Origin: Adhaeribacter arboris
GTDB lineage: Bacteria; Bacteroidota; Bacteroidia; Cytophagales; Hymenobacteraceae
Length of the DNA: 64,000 nt
Assembly: GCF_003023845.1 (NCBI RefSeq)
Contig: NZ_PYFT01000001.1
Coordinates: forward strand, 3,968,001-4,032,000
Reading direction: 5' to 3'
Numbering within the stretch: the stretch's first letter is position 1; each line of letters begins with the position of its first letter. The notes beneath the pieces were generated by a model, which was not told the origin of the DNA, made no database searches, and saw nothing but the letters and a program-made list of their open reading frames with translations. Below are positions 18,635 through 27,442 of the stretch, in pieces. Position numbers and translations under genes: made by a program.

Positions 18635-18733
18635 GGTCGTTTATTTAATTATTAGGAAAATCAAGCTTGCATTTAGTATTATTATAGACGGTACTTACTT
18701 AAATATTATAAAGATGAAACGGTAAAGCTTCCC

Positions 18734-18765
18734 AAACCCGGCAGATTTTAAAACCTGCCGGGTTT
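18734..18765. repeat. 32-bp near-perfect palindrome (REP-like)
   Basis: AAACCCGGCAG (18734-18744) and CTGCCGGGTTT (18755-18765) are exact inverted copies. The spacer holds TTTTAAAA, itself palindromic, so the whole element is symmetric except for one base pair. It lies 65 bases past the astacin stop codon (minus strand) and upstream of paiB; it may act as a terminator or be a dispersed REP-like element. Confidence 0.6.
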
Positions 18766-18829
18766 CAGGCAAAAATAAGCTTAAAAAGCAAATACTTTAT
18801 AGAATACTCACGGTTGCTGTTCCGGTGGC

Positions 18830-20410
18830 CTACTGTAAATCAATAAGTTTAGGATTGCGGGTTGCCCCCATAGCCTCGGTGAAACCATAGAGCTTAGATA
18901 GAATCTGCTTATTACTAAACTCATCCATTTTAATCAGATTAGCGCCGGAAACAATATATAAATAGCCTGCCACGCCGGTCATGGCTTTTACATCGGTAAA
19001 GTTCTCCCCGCCCAGGATGGCTCCGGTAACCGTGTTTACTTGGAATAAAGCGTTTTTGCGCATCACATACATTTTGTCTGAGTTGCCATGCACCGCGGCA
19101 ATACCTTTTACATCATACCAGGTTACCCCGGCATATTTCTTTTCTACCTGCCCGGTTGTAGTATTTACTTTATACAAAATATCCTTCCAAACCACGTATA
19201 GGGCATTTTTGTGATAATAAATGGCTGTGGTGCCCGACCAGTCCGCAATAGAGCCCCATCCGCCCACTGGGGCGTGGTTGCCGAATTTATCAATTTTCCA
19301 AAGCTTAGTGCCTTGCTGGGCGTATAAGTTACCCTGCGGGTCTTTACCCGTTACGCCCACCGGATTCTCCCAATAACCGTTACCTACCTTTTCGTAGGCA
19401 CCGTTAAAGCGGTCTACTTTCCATAAGTTACGGCCCTGCATGCCCCAAATGTAGCGGTCGTCTTCGGCCAAGGTTTTCGCGGCGCCACTCCAACCCGCGC
19501 CCAGGTTTACCGATGAGCCATCTTTGGGATTTACGGAGTATAGTACTCCCTTCCGGATAATGTACAAATTAGAGTACATTGAGATTACCGTGCGAACGTC
19601 AGTAGGCGATAAGGAGGCGCCGGCCACATAGGTCAGACCATCCTTTCGCGTAATGGAGGGTTGGCCATTCTGGGAGAAGGCGTGAGAAGGATACATCATC
19701 ACCGAATTGTAGTCAAAAGGACCATAGTCAAAGCCCTGGCCTAAAGGCCAGCGGTTAAATTGTTCCCGCTTGTCCGGCTGGATGTTATCCCAGTGAATAC
19801 TGATGTAAGTATCCCGGTCGCGGCGGTTGTGTTCGTGGAATAAGCCAACCGCATGCCCAATTTCATGGGTGATAACCGCTTGACTGCCAATATCCTCTAA
19901 ATTGATTACCTGCATTCCCCCTTTTCGGCCGATGAAGGAGTTATTTCCATCATTCGATTTCGTAAATTGGATATAATCTTTCTCATTAGTCCGGGGAACA
20001 AACTCTAGCGGCGTGTTATCTTCCCAATGATGGATAGCTTTATTAATCACTTCGTTATTGAGATTCGGCCCGATTACATAAGGCACTTTCCAGTTTTGCC
20101 AACGGTAATCTTTGTTGGCCAGGCCGGCTCCGCCTACCCGGCCATTCGGAATTTCCGGACTTTTTACGGGAGCTAAGTCTTCGGCGGATAGCAAAATGTC
20201 GCCTTCCCAGATAGCCTTGCCTTTAATTTCCCGGTAGGTAATGGGCATCCCTTTAAACGTACCTTGTTTTACAATACCGATACTGTCTGACTTAGAAGTA
20301 TCAACCGGCGGAGCCGGTTTGGTTGGTTCCAGCTCTTTTTCGCAGGAACTAAGTAATGAACTAGCCAATATGAGGCCGGTTGCCCATAAGGGCAAGTAAT
20401 GGATTTTCAT
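18830..20410 (-). CDS. Astacin-like (M12A) zinc metalloprotease lipoprotein with beta-propeller-like C-terminal half
   Basis: 526-residue predicted lipoprotein (lipobox Cys23, LLSSCEK). Residues 182-200 read HEIGHAVGLFHEHNRRDRD, the astacin zinc site with three His and the catalytic Glu, and the Met-turn is SVMMY at about 236-240. The protease domain spans about 98-280. From about 282 to the end there are five or six imperfect blade-like repeats of about 45 residues of the form LYxIxxGxLYxVN...G, suggesting a propeller that binds a substrate or the cell surface. A paralogue with the same layout is at 27443-29017. Stop is TAG. No operon partner is obvious. Confidence 0.88.
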   Translation of the reverse strand: MKIHYLPLWATGLILASSLLSSCEKELEPTKPAPPVDTSKSDSIGIVKQGTFKGMPITYREIKGKAIWEGDILLSAEDLAPVKSPEIPNGRVGGAGLANKDYRWQNWKVPYVIGPNLNNEVINKAIHHWEDNTPLEFVPRTNEKDYIQFTKSNDGNNSFIGRKGGMQVINLEDIGSQAVITHEIGHAVGLFHEHNRRDRDTYISIHWDNIQPDKREQFNRWPLGQGFDYGPFDYNSVMMYPSHAFSQNGQPSITRKDGLTYVAGASLSPTDVRTVISMYSNLYIIRKGVLYSVNPKDGSSVNLGAGWSGAAKTLAEDDRYIWGMQGRNLWKVDRFNGAYEKVGNGYWENPVGVTGKDPQGNLYAQQGTKLWKIDKFGNHAPVGGWGSIADWSGTTAIYYHKNALYVVWKDILYKVNTTTGQVEKKYAGVTWYDVKGIAAVHGNSDKMYVMRKNALFQVNTVTGAILGGENFTDVKAMTGVAGYLYIVSGANLIKMDEFSNKQILSKLYGFTEAMGATRNPKLIDLQ

Positions 20411-20575
20411 AGAAATTTAAAGGTTTGAAAAAATAAAAATGAATAAAAAGTAGAATCTTTTGATTTAAGGTTTTGATTGAGCCAGATAAAAAATGTTTTA
20501 GAAGCTGCTAACGATCCGGTTGTTTAGTAAAAATAATTTGGCTTGATGCCTGACTGAAATTAGACGGCGAATCTA

Positions 20576-21817
20576 TCAGCTCACAGCAATGGACTGATTA
20601 CTAAACCGGCTCTTGCGCAATGGCTGCCATGCTTTGTAGGTTAGCGAGCGCCAGAGCCATTCGGCCGGCCCGAAGAAAAAGTAACGCACCCAGATATGGC
20701 TAAAAATTACCTGGGAACTGTAAATAGCAAAAGCAATGAGTAGCAATTTTGTGGGGCCCACCTGCGCTTCCATGGCGAAGCCGTAACTCTTAAAAATGAA
20801 TACACAAATCAGCGATTGCAGGAGGTAGTTGCTAAGAGCTATCTGACCCACTGGGGCAAAAAAAGCGAAGCGCTTTTTCCAAGCCGGCTTTTCGTATAAT
20901 AAGGCAAAAATAGCCGCATAGCCCAGGCACAAAGCCGGTACCCCGTAGGCATAGGCCAAAGGTTGAATAATTCCTGCTGGTTGAAGTTCCTTGTAATCGC
21001 TCATGTTTACCATGGTGGCCAGCACCAGGTTGCAGGGAATCCCGATGATGACTCCCCCAAGTATTACCTTCTTTAAAAGTGGCCGATAAGCTGACACCTG
21101 GGCGTATATTTTATTTCGGGCGATATAAAAACCCATCAGGAACATGGCTAAAACTTTAAAAAAGCGTCCGGTAAACAAAAGGTCGGGGTACCGCCCGAAA
21201 ATCAATCCTCCTAAATTCGCTTTTATTATATCGAGGTAACTTCCGGTCCGGAACATCTGGATCATCTGATCCAGCATTCGGGGACCAGCCGGTTTAGGAA
21301 GAGGGGGATTAACGAAGTGGACTCCCAACATTATGGCGTATTGAATTAAAGGGAGCAGCAGTAGGATTAAGGCCGCGCGCAGTAAATTTTTGTCCGAGAA
21401 ATTCCGGAAAAGCAACAGAACGAAGCCCAGCAACGCATACACCGTAAGAATATCGCCCGGGTACAAAAAAATAGCGTGACATAAGCCCAGGATTAACAAA
21501 ATTAGTAAGCGCCGCCGGAAAAGTGATGGAAAGTTCATTCCGCTGGTGAAGGATCGCTGCAGTTGCAATCCAAAGCCAATCCCAAAGAGCAACGAAAAGA
21601 GTGAATAAAATTTACCGTCGATAATTAGCAAGAGGAGGCTGCTAATGAAATGGTCCGTCGGGTAAGAGCTGAATGCTTTTTTCGCCTCTTCCGTTAAGAA
21701 GAAGTAGCCGGAGAGCGTCGCCATATTGGCTACGAGCACCCCGAGTAAGGCAAAGCCCCGTAAAACGTCCAGCAAGCGGTAACGTTCGCCGGGCAAGATT
21801 GGTTGAATAGTTGTCAA
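20576..21817 (-). CDS. DUF418 family polytopic membrane protein
   Basis: 413 residues, about 9-10 membrane helices. N-terminal RYRLLDVLRGFALLGVLVANM and the C-terminal DUF418 domain with GQIALSNYLLQSLICVFIF and FSHIWVRYFFFGPAEWLWRSLTY are typical. DUF418 proteins resemble acyltransferase-3/HGSNAT-type transmembrane proteins; function is not established. The single gene lies on the minus strand upstream of the astacin gene with a gap of about 165 bases. Confidence 0.9.
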   Translation of the reverse strand: MTTIQPILPGERYRLLDVLRGFALLGVLVANMATLSGYFFLTEEAKKAFSSYPTDHFISSLLLLIIDGKFYSLFSLLFGIGFGLQLQRSFTSGMNFPSLFRRRLLILLILGLCHAIFLYPGDILTVYALLGFVLLLFRNFSDKNLLRAALILLLLPLIQYAIMLGVHFVNPPLPKPAGPRMLDQMIQMFRTGSYLDIIKANLGGLIFGRYPDLLFTGRFFKVLAMFLMGFYIARNKIYAQVSAYRPLLKKVILGGVIIGIPCNLVLATMVNMSDYKELQPAGIIQPLAYAYGVPALCLGYAAIFALLYEKPAWKKRFAFFAPVGQIALSNYLLQSLICVFIFKSYGFAMEAQVGPTKLLLIAFAIYSSQVIFSHIWVRYFFFGPAEWLWRSLTYKAWQPLRKSRFSNQSIAVS

Positions 21818-22034
21818 AATGTTAAATTTTTGGTGGTTATGTAGGTCTTATCTTGGGATTCAACTCCGTTAGCATCGTGGTATACCCCGCATTACTTGCA
21901 TTATCACTTACTGCGTAGCGGGTGGGTAATACTTTAGGATATTCGCTGAATATTTAATCGTAAATGGCTAGTGAGTTAAGCTAATTACTGATGCAAGGTC
22001 TGACAGAATAGGATATAGTTTTATTTTTAAAATT

Positions 22035-22397
22035 TTACACTTGGAAACAACTTCCTCCTATAACCTTTAACCCATCCGTGAACATTTTCCAAACGCGGAT
22101 GTAGCGAAATTGACCTTGGATAGGATTGCCTAACATCTTTCCTTTGGTGTCATACACAACTACTACAATGGCATTGTCGCCAATTATTTTTACGTCCTCA
22201 AACGTTGCCAGTAGGTGTTCCACTTCCATTTCACCCGCCTTATGAGAGGCCAAATCCATTTCTTTGGTTACCACTTGTCCGTTTGGGGTTATAAATAGTA
22301 AATCGTCATGCAGCATTTGGTCTAGCAATTCTACGTCACTGGATTTTATTCCTTGTAGTAGTTTGTTTTCCATTGCAATGATTTCTTCAATTTTCAT
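22035..22397 (-). CDS. NTF2/SnoaL-like small protein (DUF4440 type)
   Basis: 120 residues with the cone-shaped NTF2-like fold pattern: N-terminal helix IIAMENKLLQGIKSSDVELLDQML, then HDDLLFITPNGQVVTKEM and the strands ATFEDVKIIGDNAIVVVVYD and FRYIRVWKMFTDGLKVIGGSCF. No signal peptide. Such proteins bind small hydrophobic ligands or act as simple isomerases; the ligand is unknown. It begins 21 bases after the surface-protein stop codon, so they may share a transcript. Confidence 0.8.
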   Translation of the reverse strand: MKIEEIIAMENKLLQGIKSSDVELLDQMLHDDLLFITPNGQVVTKEMDLASHKAGEMEVEHLLATFEDVKIIGDNAIVVVVYDTKGKMLGNPIQGQFRYIRVWKMFTDGLKVIGGSCFQV

Positions 22398-22418
22398 TTC
22401 CGGGTCTTTTTAAAGGTC

Positions 22419-23690
22419 CTATTTTAGTACTACCAACTTCTTGCTTTCTATCTGGACTCCATCTACCAACAGCGCATACACGTAGGTTCCGGCAGCCAGG
22501 GTTCCCGTTGGTAAAGTAATTTCTCCTTCGCCGGTTTTCAGATGATAGCTACTTACTTGCTGCCCGTTGCTATTGAAAAGCGTAATAGCGGCAAAGGTGG
22601 CAGATGAGGGTACCCAATATTTTATGACCGTGGTACGGTCAGTGGGATTGGGGGCGTTTTGCCACAAGCGAGCAGTGCTGCCATTAACTTCTGTCAGGTG
22701 GCCGGGAAGTTTGGCCACCACCGCTATAATCTGGCCCATTTGCTGCTTTAGTTCCTGGTTTTCTGCCTGCATAGCCTGAATAATTTTCTGCTGTTCTTTC
22801 ACCGAATTAACTAGTATATAGGTGAGGGCCGATGCATCGTAGTTGAGGTATTTTTCTTCTTGGCCGGTAGTGTTCTCGTAGAGGAATTCGTCTACCATGT
22901 AGGGAGCTACTTTTTTTATTTCCTGGGCAATTACCCCGACGTATTCTTTCTCGGTGGGCATTTGGGCCTTACCGTTGTAGTAGTACTTAACCGGATTTAC
23001 CTTCAAGAGCACATTTAAACCATCAGTAAACGCCTGCACATCTTTCTTCAACCTTCCGTCGGAAGCTACGGTCCAACTGCTGCTGCCGGGCTTGGCCGCC
23101 GAATTTTTAGACAAGTGCAGTTGAAAAGTGGGCGCATCTACGCCGATGCCGACGTTCACATCCGACGTAGCGCCATTCTTACCAGCGATGCTGCCTAAGA
23201 CTAATGCGTTGGAGCGGGATACTATGGCTCGGTGGCCAATGGCCGTGGCATTGGTGAGGTTAGTCTGAGAAGAAAGAATACCGGCTCGAAAACCAAAGTA
23301 AGAGTTACCATTACCGGTAAAGTTGTTTTCTCCGGCAGTACTGCCTATGAAAGTATTCTCTATGCCACTTGTGCTACGTCGTCCTGCCGAGCTACCTACG
23401 AAAGTGTTAGAACTACCGGTAAAATTGCTCAGTCCAGCGGAACGACCAAAGAAAGCATTGCTGCTACCGGTACTATTGTTAAATCCGGAAGAATGACCAA
23501 AGAAAGCATTGTCGCTGCCGCTTCGATTGCTGAATCCGGTAAAAGTACCCACGAACGTATTTCTATTACCAGTAATATTGTTTGCACCCGCCTGCTGTCC
23601 GATGAAGAAATTTTCAACTTGGGCATCAGCCGGTTGCGTAAAAAGTAAAGTGGCAGCCAGTAGGCTACCTAAGAGTCGGAATGTATTCAT
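22419..23690 (-). CDS. Surface protein with YadA-head-like repeats, S74 intramolecular chaperone and T9SS sorting domain
   Basis: 423 residues: signal peptide ending near PADAQ (24); seven 17-residue repeats (27-145) of the form N(T/A)F(V/F)G...AG..N.TGS as in trimeric-adhesin heads; a Peptidase_S74/endosialidase-chaperone-like segment from about 212 (RLKKDVQAF, VKYYYNGK, EKEYVGVIAQEIKKVAP); a coiled coil (EQQKIIQAMQAENQELKQQM, about 294-313); then a type A T9SS C-terminal domain (about 345-423: LWQNAPNPTDRTTVIKYWVP, GTLAAGTYVYALLVDG, ESKKLVVLK). It should assemble as a trimer and be exported through the type IX system. Stop is TAG. Confidence 0.9.
   Translation of the reverse strand: MNTFRLLGSLLAATLLFTQPADAQVENFFIGQQAGANNITGNRNTFVGTFTGFSNRSGSDNAFFGHSSGFNNSTGSSNAFFGRSAGLSNFTGSSNTFVGSSAGRRSTSGIENTFIGSTAGENNFTGNGNSYFGFRAGILSSQTNLTNATAIGHRAIVSRSNALVLGSIAGKNGATSDVNVGIGVDAPTFQLHLSKNSAAKPGSSSWTVASDGRLKKDVQAFTDGLNVLLKVNPVKYYYNGKAQMPTEKEYVGVIAQEIKKVAPYMVDEFLYENTTGQEEKYLNYDASALTYILVNSVKEQQKIIQAMQAENQELKQQMGQIIAVVAKLPGHLTEVNGSTARLWQNAPNPTDRTTVIKYWVPSSATFAAITLFNSNGQQVSSYHLKTGEGEITLPTGTLAAGTYVYALLVDGVQIESKKLVVLK
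23256..23612 (-). repeat. Seven 51-bp coding repeats (17-residue head repeats)
   Basis: Seven consecutive units inside the surface protein gene, residues 27-145, each 17 codons without indels. Units have drifted at the DNA level but share the N-F-x-G and A/S-G-x-x-N positions. The phasing suggests expansion by unequal recombination, a way to vary stalk length. Confidence 0.75.
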
Positions 23691-23901
23691 TTGAGAAATA
23701 AAATTTTAGTGAAAAATGAATCTTTTAATGGAGAATCTAAGTTGAGCGCCCGCTTCGGATTCATTCAGAAAGCCAATGAGCGAAGTCTGTAAAGGATATG
23801 GATAGAAAAGTGCTATTAAATATCTTCATTACCACTTTCACCAGCATAAGTGTTATGGCTTTTTTGCCGACATTTGCCTTCTTGTTAACCCTATAAACCG
23901 G

Positions 23902-23917
23902 CTGCTTGATTAAGCAG
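23902..23917 (-). terminator. Small hairpin after the DUF3574 gene
   Basis: CTGCTT (23902-23907) and AAGCAG (23912-23917) form a six-base stem with a 4-base loop about 20 bases after the stop at 23935 (minus strand). The T tract is weak, so this is only a possible terminator. Confidence 0.3.
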
Positions 23918-23934
23918 GTAAGCAGGAGAAAATT

Positions 23935-24405
23935 TTAAAATTCTACCTCGGCCGGATGCGTTACCCGCAATACCGATTCCTGTTGAAAGCGTTTTTTGTA
24001 CTCCGCAATAATGGTATCTAGTTTCTCATCATCGGCTTTACTTTCCGGATGGACAATTTCCAAAATAAAGGTAGATTCCCGGATAATAGCCCCATCTTCT
24101 TCCTGCCATTGACCTTCGGCATCTAATAAGGTGAGGCCGTCCGGAAAGCGGGGAGTGATAACTTGATCCACAAATAAACTCCAGTCCTTTTCGGATACTT
24201 CTTTTCCGTTGGGCATCGAGCGGCCAAAATATAACCGGTCGAGTACCCACTGCTCCGTTTTTTCCGGCTGGGGTTTTACCTCTTCTTTCTCACAGCTCAT
24301 TAATCCCCCCGATAAAAGTAAACCGAGTAACGTGTAGAGCCAGACGAGCCGGAGACGGAGTACGGCAAGAGAGAACATAGTTCTGGTTTTCATATTTGCT
24401 ATCAT
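23935..24405 (-). CDS. DUF3574 domain lipoprotein
   Basis: 156 residues with a lipoprotein signal (LLLSGGLMSCEKEE, Cys at about 38) and a single DUF3574 domain: VLDRLYFGRSMPNGKEVSEK, FVDQVITPRFPDGLTLLDAE, GQWQEEDGAIIRESTFILEI and FQQESVLRV. Function of the family is unknown. The start ATG overlaps the stop TGA of the upstream cupin gene (ATGA), which supports the Met at 24405 and translational coupling; Met5 is the alternative. Confidence 0.88.
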   Translation of the reverse strand: MIANMKTRTMFSLAVLRLRLVWLYTLLGLLLSGGLMSCEKEEVKPQPEKTEQWVLDRLYFGRSMPNGKEVSEKDWSLFVDQVITPRFPDGLTLLDAEGQWQEEDGAIIRESTFILEIVHPESKADDEKLDTIIAEYKKRFQQESVLRVTHPAEVEF

Positions 24406-24962
24406 GAATAAAGCTGATAATACTTTTCTAAATCCTTGTGCTTGCCCAACTTACGGGCAATTTTGGCCATTAGTCCGAACAGACCGTTCAGCAGGCGGAC
24501 ACCGCCGGCAATTTTGGTTTCCGATAATTCTACCAGTAGGGCCAAATGCCAGATATTTTTGGGCATTCCATTAGGCTGCATTAGCCCATCGGTGGCCAAG
24601 CCATAGCCGGCCTGCAAGGCTTTTTCAAACCCTTCGTTTCCCGGTTCCAGAATTACATCACATACCAGCCTTTCTTGGGCGGTATTGGACCAGGCATGCA
24701 ATGTATTAACCGGCACAGTAGCTTTTTCTCCGGCCTGCAATACCAACTTGCGGCTACCTAATTGCAAACCCAGGGTTCCGGAACGCACGATAAAGGTTTC
24801 GGAAAAAGTTTTGTGGTAATGCGGATTTACTTTGCCTCCCGGCGCCACTTCCAACAAGCCGTGGGTACGTTTGCCGCCGCTTTCCCGGGAAGTTTCTAAA
24901 AAAGTGACGTAATCTTTCTGGACGGGATTATAAAACCGTCTTTGCAGGGTATTTGGATTCAT
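24402..24962 (-). CDS. Cupin domain protein
   Basis: 186 residues. Single cupin barrel at about 25-110 with the first motif GGKVNPHYHKTFSETFIVRSG and the second motif AGEKATVPVNTLHAWSN; metal-binding His/Glu residues are present in HYHKTFSE and HAW. A C-terminal helical tail (about 125-186) follows. No signal peptide. Role unknown; coupled by ATGA overlap to the DUF3574 lipoprotein gene. One of five cupin loci between 24.4 and 35.9 kb. Confidence 0.85.
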   Translation of the reverse strand: MNPNTLQRRFYNPVQKDYVTFLETSRESGGKRTHGLLEVAPGGKVNPHYHKTFSETFIVRSGTLGLQLGSRKLVLQAGEKATVPVNTLHAWSNTAQERLVCDVILEPGNEGFEKALQAGYGLATDGLMQPNGMPKNIWHLALLVELSETKIAGGVRLLNGLFGLMAKIARKLGKHKDLEKYYQLYS

Positions 24963-25096
24963 AATTAAATTGTTTAAATTATTTAGAATGATTTAGAGTT
25001 TGAAATAGAAAAAATTGAGGACGGTCCTGAAATTCTGATGCGACTACTATCGCACAAATTTTTGTTAACCATTTAAGTTGAAAATTCCAGCCGGAA

Positions 25097-25350
25097 CTAA
25101 ACCGCTAGTTTGTCGGGTGGCAGAAACTCCATGTATTTTTCCAGAACCTGCCGCATGGCTTGCCATTGCTGTGAGGCAGGAAGTTCCTCCTCAGCCACCA
25201 ATAAGGAAGGCTCCTCCCAAGGCTGACTTAATTCCTGCAGCAAACCTTCTGAACACTAGCAGAATACGCCCGGGGGTATCACCCGTATTTTTAAAATTAC
25301 GCCAGGCCATGGACGGAACAGCCAGTACATCGCCGGATTGTGGACATAGT
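25097..25350 (-). pseudogene. 3' remnant of a second cupin gene
   Basis: On the minus strand this reads SGDVLAVPSMAWRNFKNTGD and PGRILLVF, then after a small deletion changes frame to EGLLQELSQPWEEP and the tail QAMRQVLEKYMEFLPPDKLAV ending in TAG. It matches the C-terminal half of the cupin at 26250-26757 (VQPGDVLAIPSMAWHNFK, QAMRQVLEKYMEFLP). The 5' half is missing: the fragment begins right beside the stop codon of the 25356 membrane-protein gene. The DNA is clearly diverged from the 26.3 kb copy, so it is not a recent duplicate. Confidence 0.75.
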
Positions 25351-25355
25351 TGAGT

Positions 25356-26054
25356 TTAATAAAAAATAGCCGCAAAGTTTTCGCCAACGGCCTGCCATAG
25401 AAAGCCATCCCTGAACTGCCAGGCCAGGTGTCCCACTACCATCACCAGCAGGGTAATTAAATACGGCGCAACAGGCTTTTTCTGAAAAATATCTGATACC
25501 AACAGCAGGAAAGCAATAGCCATTATAAGGTAATTAGCATAGTCAACGGCTTCCAGAAACGGTACATTGAAATATATAATTTGCACCCTGCCCAGCGCCG
25601 GGCCAATCATAAGCAGGGAGGTTCCCAACATATACCGCATGTGAATGCGGGATTTCTTCTTTTTCCAAATGGCTAGGCCATAAAGAACAGCAAAGGCAAA
25701 GAGTGCAGGAATGATCTGCGCGGTGCTGGCAATGGCTTGCTGTGGTGATGCGGGAATCATTTTGTTGTAACTAATCTTGCCAACCATAAAAATGGAAAGA
25801 AGCAGCAATGGCACGACAACATAAGATGCTTTACCGACAGCCCTGTGCAGCGACAGCTTTCCGGCCCTGATCAATAGCGGCTGAACAATAAGCATCAAGA
25901 TCCACATCATCATCAGTAGTCCATGCATGTGGTGCGTATATCCAAACCCTTGGAAAGAGGGAAAGAACACAATATATGTTTTCCAGAATCCCCATACGAC
26001 AACCAACAAAATACTTATAAAGAATAGGTAAATATAGTTGTAAGCTCTTTCCAT
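25356..26054 (-). CDS. Polytopic inner-membrane protein of unknown function
   Basis: About 232 residues from the Met at 26054 (MERAYNYIYL); the frame continues to 26105 with 17 unlikely residues. About seven membrane helices, with a motif GYTHHMHGLLMMMWILML in helix 2 and LSLHRAVGKASYVVVP after helix 3. The paired His in helices recall DUF2306 or heme-binding b561-like proteins, but I cannot assign a family with confidence. It sits between two cupin copies, one of them truncated exactly at its 3' end. Confidence 0.7.
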   Translation of the reverse strand: MERAYNYIYLFFISILLVVVWGFWKTYIVFFPSFQGFGYTHHMHGLLMMMWILMLIVQPLLIRAGKLSLHRAVGKASYVVVPLLLLSIFMVGKISYNKMIPASPQQAIASTAQIIPALFAFAVLYGLAIWKKKKSRIHMRYMLGTSLLMIGPALGRVQIIYFNVPFLEAVDYANYLIMAIAFLLLVSDIFQKKPVAPYLITLLVMVVGHLAWQFRDGFLWQAVGENFAAIFY

Positions 26055-26249
26055 AACGGTGATTTTAAGTATAAATAAAAATGATACCTCCTTGTTATTG
26101 TTCAAGGATTGTTCGGATTAACAGTTAGATTTTTTTAAAAGATTTAAAAGTTTTATTCATAATGAATAGCCTTTATCTAAGGTTGAGCCTTTACCCATAA
26201 GAGTTCAAGCATTTGTCGAATTGTTTACTTTCAAAAATTTCAGCGGTAA

Positions 26250-26757
26250 TTAATTCAGGAGTTGGCCTGAGGGCAGAAACTCCATGTATTTTTCCAGCAC
26301 CTGCCGCATGGCCTGCAATTGCTGCGGAGTAGGTGGTGTTTCCGGCGCATTTGGTAAGATAGGCTCACTTAAAGGTTGGCCTAAGTCCTGCAGCAAGCCT
26401 TCCATTACCGGCGAACTGTGCACCACCAAAAACGCCCGGGAATATCACTTGCATTTTGAAGTTGTGCCAAGCCATGGAAGGAATAGCCAGCACATCGCCG
26501 GGTTGTACGATTTGGGTCTGCAGCCGGGAATGGCTGTTAGTGGTACTTACCATAAAATCACCCTCCAGAAAGTAGAAAGTTTCGGAGTATATATGCCGGT
26601 GCAACATGGGTGGGCCGCTGCCGGCCGGTACGGTTACTTCTAATACCAGCATCGTTCCGGCTGTTTCCTGGCTGCCGGCTTTTACTACAACCAGGTCGGA
26701 GCCTAATTTAAAATACTTGCCGGTTCCGGCTTTTGTTAAATGAATGGACTGCATCAT
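26250..26757 (-). pseudogene. Cupin domain gene with two one-base homopolymer deletions
   Basis: The open part (26757 to 26365) gives a normal cupin start: FKLGSDLVVVKAGSQETAGT, PPMLHRHIYSETFYFLEGDF and VQPGDVLAIPSMAWHNFK. The frame then slips: at the T run 26454-26457 (four, five expected) and the A run 26428-26432 (five, six expected). Restoring both gives NASDIPGRFLVVHSSPVMEG, LLQDLGQPLSEPILPNAP and QAMRQVLEKYMEFLPSGQ, then TAA at 26250. So the native protein would be about 170 residues. Either a recent pseudogene or two sequencing indels. Confidence 0.75.
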
Positions 26758-26809
26758 TGTGGTTTGATAATGAGTTTTGATGGATAATGCGTTGCTGACC
26801 GAAATTGAT

Positions 26810-27373
26810 TTAAAACTCGTATTGAGGCGTAGTTTTTAATGTGCTTCTTTCGGTAACCATGCCTATACCCAGGAAAAGCCAAGGCACGCCCCAGCCCATG
26901 ATGGCCACTAAGTCCGGGTGGCCGGTAATAATTAGCAGCGGGAACATCACCAGAAAAGGATAGAGCCCGACGAAGAGCGGCAAGGTGCCTTTAAAGCCCG
27001 GCCAGCGTTTGCCCGCCAGTACCTGAATGCCCGTAATTACCATACCAACGCCTGATAATAAGGCACCTAAAGGCAGGAACATTCTGGTATTTAAATTAAA
27101 CCAGTAACCGAAAATGTAATTAATCGAGTAGGATATAGCTCCCGCGGCCGCGATTGAAACGCCTAGTATTTTCCATTTGCTCCCGCCGGCGATTTTCCAG
27201 CGGTACAAATTCGATAAGATAATAAGAATGCCAACTTGGCCCAGGGTCCATAAACCACCCAGAATAGCGTTAAGGGAATGACTCGGCGGATAAGAAGACC
27301 ACACCACGAACTCGGCCAGGTAGCAAATGCCGGGCAACAAGAATAATGCGCTTGAATTGTTATTTTTTTTCAT
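26810..27373 (-). CDS. Small polytopic membrane protein, unknown function
   Basis: 187 residues with six likely membrane helices (for example ALFLLPGICYLAEFVVW, AILGGLWTLGQVGILIILSN, FLPLGALLSGVGMVITGIQV). No catalytic motif visible and no family recognised. It lies between the cupin pseudogene and the second astacin gene on the same strand with gaps of about 50-70 bases, so cotranscription is possible. Confidence 0.7.
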   Translation of the reverse strand: MKKNNNSSALFLLPGICYLAEFVVWSSYPPSHSLNAILGGLWTLGQVGILIILSNLYRWKIAGGSKWKILGVSIAAAGAISYSINYIFGYWFNLNTRMFLPLGALLSGVGMVITGIQVLAGKRWPGFKGTLPLFVGLYPFLVMFPLLIITGHPDLVAIMGWGVPWLFLGIGMVTERSTLKTTPQYEF

Positions 27374-27442
27374 GATTGAATTGTTGGATAGGTCCTCCGA
27401 GCCGGAGTAACCCGGAGGAAAGGTTAGAACTTTTAAAATAGA

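Noticed and set aside
23256-23612. CRISPR-like array of 51-bp spaced repeats
   Set aside because: The repeats are in frame, contiguous and encode 17-residue adhesin-head units; there are no spacers and no cas genes.
25078-25353. Plus-strand 91-residue ORF
   Set aside because: It is the antisense shadow of the decayed cupin fragment, whose minus-strand translation matches the 26.3 kb cupin.
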